Below the pieces are notes generated by a model. The model had not been told where the DNA came from. It worked only from the letters and a program-made list of their open reading frames with translations, and did not search any database. From contig CANMZP010000020.1 in the NCBI GenBank assembly GCA_947502355.1, forward strand, positions 1 to 64,000: a stretch of DNA of 64,000 nt, in the 5' to 3' direction. Every line of letters starts with the position of its first letter. The stretch's first letter is position 1. Made by a program: the position numbers and the translations under genes. Below are positions 27,956 through 37,378 of the stretch, in pieces. This DNA comes from an uncultured Thalassotalea sp. GTDB taxonomy: Bacteria; Pseudomonadota; Gammaproteobacteria; Enterobacterales; Alteromonadaceae.

Positions 27956-28843
27956 TTAATTTATTTTCGCCAAAATGCCATCAAGCTCATCAAGAGATGA
28001 ATAACTAATCACCATTTTGCCTTTCCCTTTCTTGTTATGCTTAATTTGCACAGGCGAACCTAAGCGGGAAGCAAGGGTATCTTGTAACTTTATGGTATCA
28101 GGGTCTGTTTGCTGAATTTCTTTTTCAATAACAGGATCTTGGGCTTTTTTAACCAGCTTTTCGGTATCTCGTACCGTTAGTTCTTTTGCTGCCACAACAC
28201 GAGCCGTGGTGGTTTGTAAGTCGCCTTGTAAGCTTAGCAAGGCTCTTGCGTGGCCCATTTCAATATCGCCGTTTTCTAAAAACGTTTTTACTTCATCGTT
28301 AAGACTGTTTAAACGCAGTAAATTGGTTACCGTGGTACGAGATTTACCAACGGCTTGGGCAACTTCTTGATGGGTTAATTCGAATTCGTTTAATAATTGA
28401 TCTAATGCGATGGCTTCCTCCATAGCATTAAGGTCTTCACGTTGAATATTTTCGATCAGCGCAATCGCAACAGCAGATTCATCCGGAACATCTTTAATCA
28501 GACAAGGAACTTCGCTTAATTCGGCACGCTGTGAAGCTCGCCAACGACGTTCACCGGCAATGATTTCATAAGTTTGCTCTGCAACTGGGCGAACAACGAT
28601 GGGCTGAATAATACCTTGCGAACGTATGGAATTGGCCAGATCTTCCAAAGCTTCCTCTGACATATCTTTACGAGGTTGGTATTTACCTGGCGTTAATTGT
28701 TCAATGGGTAAGACTTGAAGTTCGCTTTTTTCAACATTCGGCGCATCGGCTGAGGCATGTTCACTGCCTGGACTTTTTCTAGGTGCCGATGTCAGTAGGG
28801 CATCTAAACCTCTACCTAAACCGCGACGTTTCGAGCTGCTCAT
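27956..28843 (-). CDS. parB: chromosome partitioning protein ParB, 295 aa
   Basis: CTP-dependent DNA clamp that loads at parS and spreads. The N-terminal KRRGLGRGLDALL is the ParA-contact peptide; then come the ParB/Srx domain with GERRWRASQRA, the helix-turn-helix LTHQEVAQAVGKSRTTVTNLLRL and a C-terminal dimer domain. It follows parA by 24 bases. Two parS-like sites lie about 18-19 kb away inside recF. Confidence 0.97.
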   Translation of the reverse strand: MSSSKRRGLGRGLDALLTSAPRKSPGSEHASADAPNVEKSELQVLPIEQLTPGKYQPRKDMSEEALEDLANSIRSQGIIQPIVVRPVAEQTYEIIAGERRWRASQRAELSEVPCLIKDVPDESAVAIALIENIQREDLNAMEEAIALDQLLNEFELTHQEVAQAVGKSRTTVTNLLRLNSLNDEVKTFLENGDIEMGHARALLSLQGDLQTTTARVVAAKELTVRDTEKLVKKAQDPVIEKEIQQTDPDTIKLQDTLASRLGSPVQIKHNKKGKGKMVISYSSLDELDGILAKIN

Positions 28844-28867
28844 GGCGTTCCTTGGTTATTGTTGTGT

Positions 28868-29653
28868 TTACGCGTGTTGGCGTAATTGTTGTTTTTCTCT
28901 TTTTAAAATCTCACCAGCCAAAGCTAAGTATGCTTTAGAGCCCGATGCGGATTTATCATAATACATCGCCGGCGAGCCAAAACTTGGCGCTTCAGCCAAG
29001 CGTACATTACGAGGGATCACGGTACGATAGACTTTATCACCAAAATGACGCTTTAATTGCTCAGAAACATCATTGGCCAGGCGATTTCTCGGATCGTACA
29101 TGGTTCTTAAAATGCCTTCAATATGTAAATCTTTATTTACTACCGAAGCCAGTTTAGAAATGGTGTCCATTAATGCTGTTAAGCCTTCAAGAGCGTAATA
29201 TTCACACTGCATAGGCACCAGTACAGAATCGGCAGCGCCCATGGCATTAACGGTAAGCATGTTTAGCGAAGGAGGGCAGTCAATAAAGATGTAATCGTAT
29301 TGATCTTTGTATTTTTCCAATGCATTTTTTAAACGCAATTCGCGCGCAAAGACTTCCATAAGTTTAATTTCAGCCGCTGTTACATCGGTGTTTGCCGCAA
29401 TAAGGTCGTATTTACCGGTTGTTTCAGGGCAAATGACTTCTGGTAACGGCATTTCATCAATTAACAGTTCATAACTGGTCGCATGCACTTCATATTTATC
29501 GACTCCACTACCCATGGTGGCATTGCCCTGTGGATCGAGATCAATTAATAAAACTTTGCGCTTGGTCGCCGCTAATGACGCAGCCAGATTCACCGATGTT
29601 GTTGTCTTACCAACACCGCCTTTTTGATTGGCAATTGCTATAATTTTTCCCAC
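28868..29653 (-). CDS. parA: chromosome partitioning ATPase ParA, 261 aa
   Basis: Soj/ParA-type ATPase with a deviant Walker A (KGGVGKTTTSVNLAAS), Walker A' (LLIDLDPQGNATMG) and Walker B (YIFIDCPPSLNMLT). The length is typical of chromosomal ParA without an N-terminal regulatory domain. It forms an operon with rsmG upstream and parB downstream. Confidence 0.97.
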   Translation of the reverse strand: MGKIIAIANQKGGVGKTTTSVNLAASLAATKRKVLLIDLDPQGNATMGSGVDKYEVHATSYELLIDEMPLPEVICPETTGKYDLIAANTDVTAAEIKLMEVFARELRLKNALEKYKDQYDYIFIDCPPSLNMLTVNAMGAADSVLVPMQCEYYALEGLTALMDTISKLASVVNKDLHIEGILRTMYDPRNRLANDVSEQLKRHFGDKVYRTVIPRNVRLAEAPSFGSPAMYYDKSASGSKAYLALAGEILKREKQQLRQHA

Positions 29654-29744
29654 AATGTCCTCACCGACAATTTTTATACCAAGTTATGTTTTAATCAGTT
29701 AATCACGAATTTAAGCACTTGGTATTACTGCAAAAATTTTATTG

Positions 29745-30371
29745 TTATTGTGATTTCTTTAATTCTATTAAGTGACGTTCACCTTCAAGCTCTGGTACGT
29801 TTATTTCAACGCTGTTCACCAACTCGATATTTTCAGGAAGTGCGGCCAATTCATCTGTTGGATACAATCCTTTTAATGCGTAAAAACGTCCTTTTTCATC
29901 AATTAAGTGATGACACCAATTGATCATATCTTCAAGCGATGCAAAAGCCCTGCTTAACACCCCGTCAAATGGGGTTTGGGGAAGGTATTTTTCAACCCGA
30001 GATTGCACTGGTGTCACATTTTTTAAGTTTAACTGAAAAACAACCTGACGTAAAAACGTAATACGCTTACCAAGGCTATCAAGCAGCACAAAGTTACGTT
30101 CAGGGTACAAAATGGCTAGCGGAATGCCCGGTAACCCAGGACCAGTCCCAACATCAATGAAGTTTTCACCGTTTAAATGCGGTCCGTTCATTAGTGAATC
30201 AAGGATGTGTTTTACCAACATTTCCTGTGGATCACGTACCGATGTCAGGTTATATGCTTTGTTCCATTTGTCTAATAATTGCACATATGCAACCAATTGG
30301 TCAATTTGCTGTTTATTAACAACAAGACCCGATTTTGCAATCAGGTCGGTAAGTTTTTCATGTAATGCCAT
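29745..30371 (-). CDS. rsmG: 16S rRNA (guanine527-N7)-methyltransferase, 208 aa
   Basis: SAM-dependent enzyme that methylates G527 in the 530 loop of 16S rRNA. Signature blocks are [24 protein letters not shown], the SAM-binding [17 protein letters not shown] and [12 protein letters not shown] start it at ATG 30371 (MALHEKL), which matches the usual N terminus; an upstream in-frame TTG at 30410 would add 13 unlikely residues. No strong Shine-Dalgarno is visible. The 178-bp gap to mnmG holds the hairpin repeat pair. Confidence 0.95.
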   Translation of the reverse strand: MALHEKLTDLIAKSGLVVNKQQIDQLVAYVQLLDKWNKAYNLTSVRDPQEMLVKHILDSLMNGPHLNGENFIDVGTGPGLPGIPLAILYPERNFVLLDSLGKRITFLRQVVFQLNLKNVTPVQSRVEKYLPQTPFDGVLSRAFASLEDMINWCHHLIDEKGRFYALKGLYPTDELAALPENIELVNSVEINVPELEGERHLIELKKSQ

Positions 30372-30424
30372 ATTTTTAGTCACATTATTGTTTCTGGAGA
30401 TCCCGGCCAATTACATGCCGGGAT

Positions 30425-30524
30425 AACGTACATGGATGTACTAATGCCGAAGGGTTCATGGATGAACGTTTTCTTTCGGTAACGTACATGGATGTACCAA
30501 TGCCGAAGGGTTCATGGATGAACG
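30425..30524. repeat. two 44-bp direct repeats, each with two CATGGATG hairpins
   Basis: Units 30425-30468 and 30481-30524 differ at one base. Each contains GTACAT-GG-ATGTAC and GTTCAT-GG-ATGAAC, two small palindromes with the same core CATGGATG, separated by TAATGCCGAAGG or CAATGCCGAAGG. They lie between mnmG and rsmG, in the transcribed spacer. Confidence 0.95.
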
Positions 30525-30548
30525 GTAAATATATTAACCAGCTTTCAA

Positions 30549-32438
30549 CTACGCAGATTTGCGTAATAAGCCATGTTTTTTCAAATAAACCAATAATAAA
30601 GAAATTGCCGCAGGTGTGATACCTGAAATTCGCGATGCTTTACCGATTGTTTCCGGGCGAGCTTCGGTTAATTTGGCAACCACTTCGTTTGATAACCCAG
30701 AAATTTTAGAGAAATCAAAATCACCAGGGATTAAAGTATTCTCGTGACGCTTTTTCTTATCAATTTCATCAAGTTGTCTATCAATGTAACCCGCGTATTT
30801 TACTTGAATTTCAACCTGCTCAGACGCTTGCTTATCGTTCAAGCCAGGGCCAAATGCTTCAATGGTCATTAAATCGTCATAACGTGTCTCAGGTCGACGT
30901 AACAGATCTTCCACATTGGCATCTTTGCTGATTGGGTTTTTCAGCATCGGGTTTAGCTGCTCAGTTGCCGGGTGATCTTTTTGCACCCATAAACCGCGTA
31001 TGCGTTGACGTTCTTGCTCAATATTTTCCAGTTTCTCACTGAAACGTTGCCAACGCTCATCACTAACTAGACCAAGTTCACGGCCTTTTTCCGTTAAACG
31101 GATATCGGCATTGTCTTCACGAAGCAATAATCGATATTCGGCGCGTGATGTAAACATGCGGTACGGCTCTTTGGTACCTAAGGTTGAAAGATCGTCAATT
31201 AACACGCCCATGTAAGCTTGTTCACGACCTGGCGTCCAACCTTCTTTGCCTTGGCTGCGCTGCGCGGCATTCAAACCAGCAATTAAACCTTGTGCACCGG
31301 CTTCTTCGTAACCGGTGGTACCGTTGATTTGACCTGCGAAAAATAAATTCTCAACAAATTTGCTTTCCAGAGTTTGCTTAAGATCGCGAGGATCAAAGAA
31401 ATCGTACTCAATTGCATAACCAGGACGGGTAATATGAGCGTTTTCAAAACCTTTGATTGAACGAACCAAATTCATTTGCACATCAAATGGTAAGCTAGTT
31501 GAAATACCATTCGGGTAAATTTCATGGGTTGTTAAGCCTTCTGGCTCAACAAAAATCTGATGCGAGTCTTTATCACTAAAGCGCATGATTTTATCTTCGA
31601 TAGAAGGGCAGTAACGTGGGCCAACACCTTCAATCACACCGGTATACATTGGTGAGCGGTCTAAACCACTGCGAATAATATCGTGCGTTTGCGTATTAGT
31701 ATGCGTGATGTAACAAGGGATCTGTTGTGGATGATCGCTTTGTTTGCCCATAAACGAGAACGTTGGCGTAGGGAAGTCACCCGGTTGTGCTTGCATGACT
31801 GAAAAGTCTAAAGATCTGGCATCTAAACGAGGCGGTGTACCGGTTTTTAATCGATCGATCCTAAATGGCATATCACGTAAACGATCCGCCAAATTTTGCG
31901 AAGCCGGATCGCCAGCACGACCACCTTCATAATTGTTTAAACCAATGTGTATCTGGCCTGCAAGGAAGGTACCAACGGTTAATACCACCGATTTACCTTT
32001 AAATTTCAAGCCCATTTGCGTTGATACACCAACCACACGATCATTTTCCATGATCAAGTCATCACATGGTTGTTGGAAAATAGTTAGGTTTTCTTGGTTT
32101 TCTAAGTAGTTACGAACATAATTTTTATACAATAAGCGATCCGCTTGTGCACGAGTTGCACGAACAGCTGGACCCTTTGAAGAGTTTAATGTTCGAAATT
32201 GGATCCCTCCATGATCAATTGCTTCAGCCATCAATCCACCTAGGGCATCGATTTCTTTAACCAGATGACCTTTACCAATACCACCAATCGCGGGGTTACA
32301 TGACATTGCCCCTAGGGTGTCAATGTTATGGGTAAGCAATAATGTTTTACAGCCCATACGAGCTGCGGCTAAAGATGCTTCCGTGCCTGCGTGTCCACCT
32401 CCAACTACGATTACGTCAAAGGAATCTTGATACCACAT
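30549..32438 (-). CDS. mnmG: tRNA uridine-5-carboxymethylaminomethyl modification enzyme MnmG (GidA), 629 aa
   Basis: FAD-dependent partner of MnmE that modifies U34 of tRNAs. The FAD motif [19 protein letters not shown] and the GidA signatures [11 protein letters not shown] and [17 protein letters not shown] are present. The length matches E. coli (629). Its start faces oriC, as in Enterobacteria. Confidence 0.98.
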   Translation of the reverse strand: MWYQDSFDVIVVGGGHAGTEASLAAARMGCKTLLLTHNIDTLGAMSCNPAIGGIGKGHLVKEIDALGGLMAEAIDHGGIQFRTLNSSKGPAVRATRAQADRLLYKNYVRNYLENQENLTIFQQPCDDLIMENDRVVGVSTQMGLKFKGKSVVLTVGTFLAGQIHIGLNNYEGGRAGDPASQNLADRLRDMPFRIDRLKTGTPPRLDARSLDFSVMQAQPGDFPTPTFSFMGKQSDHPQQIPCYITHTNTQTHDIIRSGLDRSPMYTGVIEGVGPRYCPSIEDKIMRFSDKDSHQIFVEPEGLTTHEIYPNGISTSLPFDVQMNLVRSIKGFENAHITRPGYAIEYDFFDPRDLKQTLESKFVENLFFAGQINGTTGYEEAGAQGLIAGLNAAQRSQGKEGWTPGREQAYMGVLIDDLSTLGTKEPYRMFTSRAEYRLLLREDNADIRLTEKGRELGLVSDERWQRFSEKLENIEQERQRIRGLWVQKDHPATEQLNPMLKNPISKDANVEDLLRRPETRYDDLMTIEAFGPGLNDKQASEQVEIQVKYAGYIDRQLDEIDKKKRHENTLIPGDFDFSKISGLSNEVVAKLTEARPETIGKASRISGITPAAISLLLVYLKKHGLLRKSA

Positions 32439-32510
32439 GCTTTAGCACCTCTAAAAAATTAAATGGAAAATAAGAGGGGTATTCTACCGTTATTTTGCCG
32501 TTAGGGAAAC

Positions 32511-32867
32511 GATCAAAATGTTAAAATGATCTCAACTCGGATCCTAAATAAAATATAAAGATCTATATATAGATCTTATTATTATTTCTTATTAGAGATC
32601 ACGATCTTTGTTGATAAGTACATAAAAGCCTTTTAAAACAATAACATTTAAAGGATCGTTTGCTGTGATCAAAGCTTGATCAACGGCCTTATAACCTATG
32701 ATCAAAAGGCCTGGTTATCCACAAGGAGATCGAAACGATTTTTTATACTCTGAATAATAATAGAAAATTAATATGTTTTACCCATATTTATCCACAATCA
32801 TGCTTTTGTCGATCGTAATCTGTGAATAACTTCTTTATAAGTGATCAATATTCGATCTAATCCACAG
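32511..32867. other. oriC: chromosomal replication origin oriC
   Basis: The 396-bp gap between mnmG and mioC carries 15 GATC sites between 32511 and 32857. An AT-rich unwinding region with GATCTATATATAGATCTT and TCTTATTAGAGATC (about 32560-32600) resembles the left half of E. coli oriC, and the motif GGATCCTAAATA at 32539 fits the E. coli start. DnaA boxes are TTATCCACA at 32715-32723 and 32788-32796 and TGTGAATAA at 32821-32829; a weaker TAATCCACA at 32859 lies inside mioC. TGATCAA-AGC-TTGATCA (32666-32682) is a further palindrome. Gene order mnmG-oriC-mioC is the enterobacterial one. Confidence 0.93.
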
Positions 32868-33278
32868 GCTTGCCGCTTCTTCTGGATCATCAACGCTGAT
32901 CATATCAATGGTAAATAAGTCGATGATCTTCGTCGCTCCCTTGTCTAACATTATGTTTTCTAAGGTTTTTCCTGCAAGGCAAAAGGTGTCATAACTGCTG
33001 TCACCTACCGCGATCACCGCAAAAGGATGATCATTAAAGTTTTGATCACAGCCCTTTAGATCATGTATAAAATTTTGAATGTTTTCAGGAAAATCACCGG
33101 CTCCGTGAGTGGATGTGCAAAAAATCCATGTCTGATCTTTTTTCTCGATCTCAGAAAAATTGGGCTGAAAATGCAATTTTGTTTGGTGGCCAAACTCGTT
33201 TAAGACCTCTTCAACAGCTTCGGCAACGTACTCTGTACCACCTAACATGCTGCCTACGATGATTTGAAATGATGACAT
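32835..33278 (-). CDS. mioC: flavodoxin-like protein MioC, 147 aa
   Basis: FMN-binding flavodoxin fold: IIVGSMLGGTEYVAEAVEEVL (phosphate loop), STHGAGDFPENIQNF and AVGDSSYDTFCLAGK. Associated with biotin synthase activity in E. coli. I start it at ATG 33278, which has GGAG 6 bases upstream; the longer form from 33311 would add 11 residues. It reads toward oriC, so its transcription may influence initiation, as proposed in E. coli. Confidence 0.93.
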   Translation of the reverse strand: MSSFQIIVGSMLGGTEYVAEAVEEVLNEFGHQTKLHFQPNFSEIEKKDQTWIFCTSTHGAGDFPENIQNFIHDLKGCDQNFNDHPFAVIAVGDSSYDTFCLAGKTLENIMLDKGATKIIDLFTIDMISVDDPEEAASLWIRSNIDHL

Positions 33279-33332
33279 TTTTACTCCGGAATTGAGGTTA
33301 CGTAACCCCAATGTTGGTTAATTGAATATAAG

Positions 33333-33516
33333 TTTAATTAAATAGGAAAAAGGAAAGGGCCGCAAGCTACAAGCTGCAAGCTGCAAGCTACAAGCTGTCC
33401 GTCTTATCTCGATGGTGGATTTGTGTGCCTTTACTTTACCCTACATTGTTTTAAATAAACGGATAAAGTGAATCAGTACTTAATTAAATAGGTAAAGGGA
33501 AGGAGCTGCAAGCTAC
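33333..33516. repeat. heptamer repeats and duplicated spacer segment between mnmE and mioC
   Basis: Five heptamers of RCAAGCT lie at 33362-33396. The leader TTAATTAAATAGG with its purine-rich tail before them (33334 on) is repeated at 33480-33516 before a short GCTGCAAGCTAC. After the array comes GCTGTCC...GGATTTGTGT, which recurs after the array at 50.3 kb. The whole 365-bp gap between mioC (start 33278) and mnmE (stop 33644) holds no gene. Confidence 0.85.
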
Positions 33517-33643
33517 ATTGTTCAGCCACTTGCAGTATAGATCTTATATGAAAATAATTGATTTAAACGCTTTGCTTAATCACTCACAGCTTTATTAATA
33601 CCGTACGCAAACCGCTCTTTCTTGCAGCCTTTAAAACCTCTTC

Positions 33644-35029
33644 CTACTTACCAATACAGAAAGATGAAAAGATCTGGCCTAATAAATCATCAGAGGTAAA
33701 TTCACCCGTAATTTCATTTAAATGTTGCTGACAAATGCGTAATTCTTCCGCTAATATTTCGCCTGCAACGAATGATTCTAATTGATCTAAGCCGCTTACT
33801 AGGTGTTGATGAGCGCTTTCTAATGCCGCCAAATGACGCCTTCTGGCCATAAAGCCACCCTCAGTGCTGCCCTCGTAACCCATACACTCTTTTAAATGAG
33901 CCGTTAAAAGGTCGACACCTTCACCGGTCATGGCTGATAAATTAATGGTTGGGGCGCCATGTTCTAGGGTTTGGCCTGTTGCTATGCCGCTTACATCCGC
34001 TTTATTTTTTACTATGGTTACCCCCATATTTTGTGGGATGCGCTCAAAAAACTCTGGCCAGAACGCTTTTGGGTTGTCGCCTGCTTCTTTTGTGGAGTCG
34101 ATCATCAATAAAACCCGATCGGCTTGTTCGATTTCTTTCCAAGCGCGTTCGATACCGATTTGTTCGACTTTATCTGGGCTTTCACGTAAACCGGCGGTAT
34201 CAATAATGTGCAGTGGCATACCATCAATGTGAATTTGCTCTGACAATACATCACGTGTGGTACCTTCAATATCGGTTACAATGGCTGATTCTTTACCACT
34301 TAGGGCGTTTAACAGGCTGGATTTACCGGCATTAGGGCGACCGGCAATAACCACCCGCATACCTTCGCGAATAATCGCCCCTTGTTGGGCTTTGGCCATT
34401 ACACCATCCACCGAGGCGATGATTGCTTTAAGGTCGTTGTTTATTTTGCTATCGGCCAAAAAGTCGATCTCTTCTTCGGGAAAATCAATGGCCGCTTCGA
34501 CATACATGCGCAAATGGATCACATCATCCACTAGTTGATGTACTAACTTGGAGAAATCACCTTGTAATGAGTGTAGGGCACAACGAGCCGCTTGCTCAGA
34601 ACTCGAGTTAATCAAATCGGCAATCGCTTCGGCTTGGGTAAGATCGAGTTTGTCATTTAAAAAGGCTTGCTCGGAAAACTCACCAGGGCGAGCCATGCGC
34701 ACTTTATTAATGGAAACCACATGCTTAAGCAGCATATCCAGAATTACCGGGCCACCATGGCCTTGCAATTCCAGGACGTCTTCACCGGTAAAGGAGTTCG
34801 GCGCTTTAAAGAATAGGGCGATGCCTTGATCAATCACATTTTGGTTTTCATCTCTAAATGACAGATACTCGGCTTTGCGTACTGCCGGGACTTTACCAAG
34901 CACTTGTTCTGCAACCAAGCTCGCCAAAGGGCCTGATATGCGAATAATACCAACGCCACCTCTGCCTGGAGGTGTGGCTTGGGCGGCAATGGTTTCCAAA
35001 TGGCTTGTCGATAAGCTGCTTTCTGACAT
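33644..35029 (-). CDS. mnmE: tRNA modification GTPase MnmE (TrmE), 461 aa
   Basis: Works with MnmG on U34 of tRNA. The N-terminal tetrahydrofolate-binding domain, the helical domain and an inserted G domain ([35 protein letters not shown]) are present, and the protein ends in the essential CIGK motif. In most gammaproteobacteria it follows yidC directly; here about 6 kb of other genes separates them. Confidence 0.98.
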   Translation of the reverse strand: MSESSLSTSHLETIAAQATPPGRGGVGIIRISGPLASLVAEQVLGKVPAVRKAEYLSFRDENQNVIDQGIALFFKAPNSFTGEDVLELQGHGGPVILDMLLKHVVSINKVRMARPGEFSEQAFLNDKLDLTQAEAIADLINSSSEQAARCALHSLQGDFSKLVHQLVDDVIHLRMYVEAAIDFPEEEIDFLADSKINNDLKAIIASVDGVMAKAQQGAIIREGMRVVIAGRPNAGKSSLLNALSGKESAIVTDIEGTTRDVLSEQIHIDGMPLHIIDTAGLRESPDKVEQIGIERAWKEIEQADRVLLMIDSTKEAGDNPKAFWPEFFERIPQNMGVTIVKNKADVSGIATGQTLEHGAPTINLSAMTGEGVDLLTAHLKECMGYEGSTEGGFMARRRHLAALESAHQHLVSGLDQLESFVAGEILAEELRICQQHLNEITGEFTSDDLLGQIFSSFCIGK

Positions 35030-35217
35030 GGTTTATCCAATAAAGTTGATAGGGCGTTGATTCAACGTAATATTATAAACGATTGTGGAAAATGGATGCG
35101 AATTTATTTGTCTGGCCCAATTGCGCCAATAATTTGTAAGGTAAAAGAAGGGGGGGGGAAGTAATGGCATTTAAACTCATATGGGAGAATAGAGCTTAAA
35201 CACCATTACCAATACCA

Positions 35218-36780
35218 TTAAACGCTTTGGTTTCGTGCTTCAATAATGCTTTTAGCAGCCATATGACTAAATGCCATAATGGTTAGACTTGGATCAAGTG
35301 CAGAGCTTGATGGAAACACCGAACTGTCAGAAACAAAGACATTGCTTAAGCCATGTACTTTATGATTTGAGTCAACCACAGAGTCTGTTGAGTCTTTACC
35401 CATGCGACAGCCGCCACCAGGGTGTGGTGAACCTAAAAATAATCCGCCAGCGGTGACTAATAACTCATCTAGCTTTGCTAAATCATCTAATGAATTTAAG
35501 GTAATGCCTTGGTGTCCGCCGACAATAACTTTTTTAGCGCCAGCTTTAAACTGTAATATTATTTGCTTAAGAATAGAGTCTTTTAATATTTTTTTCGTTA
35601 AAGGACCATATTCATAATTTACCGTTTTACTTCCGTCATCATTTAAAAGTACTTCACCGAGCTCTGACTCTACGTCATCAACCCAGCTGATGGTGCCACC
35701 AATATTTGGCATTTGTAACATTAAATCACTGTGTGTTTCACCATAGCCTGGTAAAAAAGCTGCAAATAGAGCCGGTTGAATTTGGTTTGGCATTAATAAG
35801 TAACCACCTTCTTGGTATTCACCATCTTTGAAGCTGCGCTCCATAAAATGGTCAATACCGTAAGCTGCTGGAATATTACGCCATAATGTGATGTTTTCAT
35901 CATAAATGCCATGAACCATAGTCGAAGGGTTCATGGAAAAATGTTGACCTAGCTGTGGCAATTTATCTTTTAAACCTTGCTGCATTAAAAAGAATGATGA
36001 ATTAAATCCACCAGCGGTGACCACAAATTGTTCTGCTTTTACGATCATTTTAATGCCATTAGGTTTGTTGGTGCGGCGATCGATCATATTCACCGTTAGA
36101 GCTGTTACCTTATCATCTTCAAAAATAAATTGGCCTGCTTCAGCATCGGCAAAAACTTTAGCGCCTTGGCTTATTGCTTTTGGTATATTAGTGATCATTT
36201 GGCTTTGCTTAGCATTGTACATACAGCCTTGCATACAATGGCCAGATTTTTGACAGTGTTGACGAGCTTGCGGTACTCGGTGTCCATGCCAGTGCAATTC
36301 TTCAGAACTTTGCTTAAGCAGTTTATTCATGGTGTTAAAGCTTTCGTCTTTAGCACGGTGGATATGCAAATCACGCTCTATTTCATCAAATGCAGGAACC
36401 AAGTCCGCCATTTGATGACCTTTAATACCAAAATCAAATTGCCATTGATCTAATTTAAATTGTGGGGTTCTATAGCTGTCTGCCCAATAATGAACGGATG
36501 CACCACCTATGTTGTGACCACTTACTAAAACATTACCACCATCTTGGTTGGTTTCTAAATTTCTATTTGCTGATATTTTTCCTGCCATATTTAGTTCGTT
36601 TTGATCCATATCGCCAGCCGGGTAATAACCGCCTCGCTCAAGGACAACGACATCTAAACCGGCATCAGTGAGTTTTTTCGCAACCGTTGCGCCACCACAG
36701 CCTGAACCAATAACACAAATTTGGGTATTAATAACTTGATCTTCAGTGATATCACTATACTCAAAAATTCCATCTCTCAT
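35218..36780 (-). CDS. GMC family FAD-dependent oxidoreductase, 520 aa
   Basis: Large subunit of a two-subunit alcohol/sugar dehydrogenase. The FAD-binding GSGCGG lies at residues 25-30. A Cys-rich HCQKSGHCMQGCMYNAKQ near the middle of the N-terminal half is typical of the long-chain alcohol/sterol oxidase branch, and the C-terminal active-site region LGSPHPGGGCRMG with ALDPSLTIMAFSHM is intact. ATG 36780, one base after the upstream stop and with GGAGAG upstream, is better than the overlapping ATG 36825. It has no signal of its own, so export with its Tat partner is plausible. The substrate is unknown. Confidence 0.88.
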   Translation of the reverse strand: MRDGIFEYSDITEDQVINTQICVIGSGCGGATVAKKLTDAGLDVVVLERGGYYPAGDMDQNELNMAGKISANRNLETNQDGGNVLVSGHNIGGASVHYWADSYRTPQFKLDQWQFDFGIKGHQMADLVPAFDEIERDLHIHRAKDESFNTMNKLLKQSSEELHWHGHRVPQARQHCQKSGHCMQGCMYNAKQSQMITNIPKAISQGAKVFADAEAGQFIFEDDKVTALTVNMIDRRTNKPNGIKMIVKAEQFVVTAGGFNSSFFLMQQGLKDKLPQLGQHFSMNPSTMVHGIYDENITLWRNIPAAYGIDHFMERSFKDGEYQEGGYLLMPNQIQPALFAAFLPGYGETHSDLMLQMPNIGGTISWVDDVESELGEVLLNDDGSKTVNYEYGPLTKKILKDSILKQIILQFKAGAKKVIVGGHQGITLNSLDDLAKLDELLVTAGGLFLGSPHPGGGCRMGKDSTDSVVDSNHKVHGLSNVFVSDSSVFPSSSALDPSLTIMAFSHMAAKSIIEARNQSV

Positions 36781-36781
36781 G

Positions 36782-37369
36782 CTACTTCTCTCCAACCAGT
36801 TTTGCATAATGCTTACGTTGTTCACTCATCACTTGTGGGCGTTTAGAAAACGGACCGTCATAACCAATTGCTTGCCAAGTTGATTCATGACCGTAATACA
36901 TGTTGTAGCATATCATTCGGCAGTTATTTACTACGGCACGGACGGTTTCATTGCTGGTATTGTTCAGTGAGTTCAGGAACGTTAATCTATTTTTACTGTC
37001 CATCTTGCTAAACCTTGAAAATTCACCGTAGAACACCGGTAAGTATTCCATAACATCTAGCATGGTTTTAAAGTCATTTTTAATTTTTTCATCGACAAAA
37101 TAAAACTCTTCATCGGCACGATTAATGACCCTTGCCGTTTTTACATCGGGCAAGCCCGGTTTATTGGGTAAAATAGTTTCAGCAAATGCGTATAACGTGG
37201 TTGCTTGTGCATTATCCATTACTAACAATGTACCAAAGTCGGTAATGTTAGTTTCTTGTTTTTCACCCGAAAGCCAAGAACAGCCACTCATAACAGCGGC
37301 TGAAGTAGCCGCTGTACAAGTTGCACCTATTCTTAAAAATGACCGTCTAGAAATAGGTTGTAATTTCAT
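36782..37369 (-). CDS. gluconate 2-dehydrogenase subunit 3 family protein with Tat signal, 195 aa
   Basis: Small subunit partner of the GMC dehydrogenase. The N terminus has a twin-arginine signal (SRRSFLRIG, Arg8-Arg9), a hydrophobic stretch and then SGC, which could be a lipidation site. The body is helical, with TLYAFAETILPNKPGLPDVKTARV near the start of the mature protein, typical of the family. It is 9 bases after the TonB receptor stop and 1 base before the large subunit, so the three form an operon. Confidence 0.85.
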   Translation of the reverse strand: MKLQPISRRSFLRIGATCTAATSAAVMSGCSWLSGEKQETNITDFGTLLVMDNAQATTLYAFAETILPNKPGLPDVKTARVINRADEEFYFVDEKIKNDFKTMLDVMEYLPVFYGEFSRFSKMDSKNRLTFLNSLNNTSNETVRAVVNNCRMICYNMYYGHESTWQAIGYDGPFSKRPQVMSEQRKHYAKLVGEK

Positions 37370-37378
37370 TTATCTTCC

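Noticed and set aside
35161-35213. GTAATGG...CCATTAC inverted repeat considered as the GMC operon terminator
   Set aside because: The arms are short and about 30 bases apart with no T tract; it may be chance in AT-rich DNA.
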